Shown here piece by piece: positions 5,480-5,542 of a stretch of 5,542 bases of DNA; the first letter of the stretch is position 1, and the number at the start of each line of letters is the position of its first letter. A program made the position numbers and the translations under genes. The notes under the pieces were generated by a model. It was given only the letters and a program-made list of their open reading frames with translations. It ran no database searches and was not told the origin of the DNA. The DNA is from Acidobacteriaceae bacterium (GTDB lineage: Bacteria > Acidobacteriota > Terriglobia > Terriglobales > Acidobacteriaceae): NCBI GenBank assembly GCA_003140705.1, contig PLKU01000517.1, forward strand, positions 16,867-22,408. The letters run 5' to 3'.

Positions 5480-5542
5480 TCAGCCGGCCCGTTGAGCCGG
5501 AGGGCGCGAGCCCTGGTGGTGCGCATCCACCAATGCCAGCGT
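5480..5542 (-). pseudogene. 3'-truncated fragment of a second SSS symporter gene
   Basis: Read on the minus strand from the right edge, the sequence gives TLALVDAHHQG, identical to residues 337-347 of the symporter at 1-1448 and in the same frame. The one base that differs in this stretch (5540) is a third-codon-position change, ACC to ACG, which keeps Thr. After 11 codons the similarity ends and nine unrelated codons (SRPPAQRAG) lead to TGA at 5480-5482. The rest of this copy, its 5' part, would lie to the right of the window. If so, the product would lack the late membrane helices and should not transport. It may instead be a tiny isolated fragment; the window edge prevents a decision. Confidence 0.55.
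5510..5539. repeat. 30-bp direct repeat, copy at the right edge
   Basis: Identical to 408-437 inside the symporter gene and in the same orientation. Left of it the similarity stops at once (5509 and 407 differ and unrelated sequence follows). To the right it continues to the window edge with a single mismatch at 5540. Confidence 0.95.

Noticed and set aside
1..5542. CRISPR array, tRNA, rRNA or insertion sequence
   Set aside because: No regularly spaced repeats, no tRNA-like or rRNA-like segments, and no transposase or IS-like terminal inverted repeats were seen. The only long repeat is the two-copy 30-bp one.

Overview
The window looks like chromosomal DNA from a GC-rich environmental bacterium, most likely an Acidobacteriota member of the Solibacteres/Bryobacterales type. 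Three things suggest this: a sodium:solute symporter preceded by a tiny one-helix membrane protein, a secreted protein whose N-terminal beta domain (GTWQG...) and C-terminal TonB-like domain recall acidobacterial families, and large, poorly packed intergenic gaps. This is recognition by eye, not a database result, and the species is not identifiable.

Layout, left to right. Positions 1-1579 hold a minus-strand two-gene operon: a 44-residue membrane protein, then a sodium:solute symporter (SSS family) that starts inside the stop codon of the small gene (ATGA overlap) and runs off the left edge after 482 residues. Positions 1580-2130 are a divergent intergenic region with no convincing gene. Its operon-proximal part carries several perfect inverted repeats. 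Positions 2131-3579 hold a plus-strand gene for a 482-residue exported protein of unknown function. Its start codon overlaps the stop of a four-codon mini-ORF. Positions 3580-3978 are a gap between convergent genes with no supported gene. Positions 3979-5438 hold a minus-strand gene pair 2 nt apart: an unrecognised 312-residue, largely helical protein, then a 172-residue PIN-domain nuclease-like protein. From about 5440 to the right edge the main item is a fragment of a second symporter copy.

Two observations stand out. A 30-bp perfect direct repeat links the interior of the symporter gene (408-437) with the right edge (5510-5539). The right copy reads in the same frame, with one synonymous change, and then breaks into unrelated sequence and a stop. 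The 5.1 kb between the copies therefore looks like a duplication or insertion unit bounded inside a symporter gene. Within that unit lies the PIN-domain protein with its unrecognised partner, which has the architecture of a toxin-antitoxin-like or defence-like module and is the best candidate for an undescribed system here. The two minus-strand operons and the plus-strand exported protein show no obvious shared pathway.
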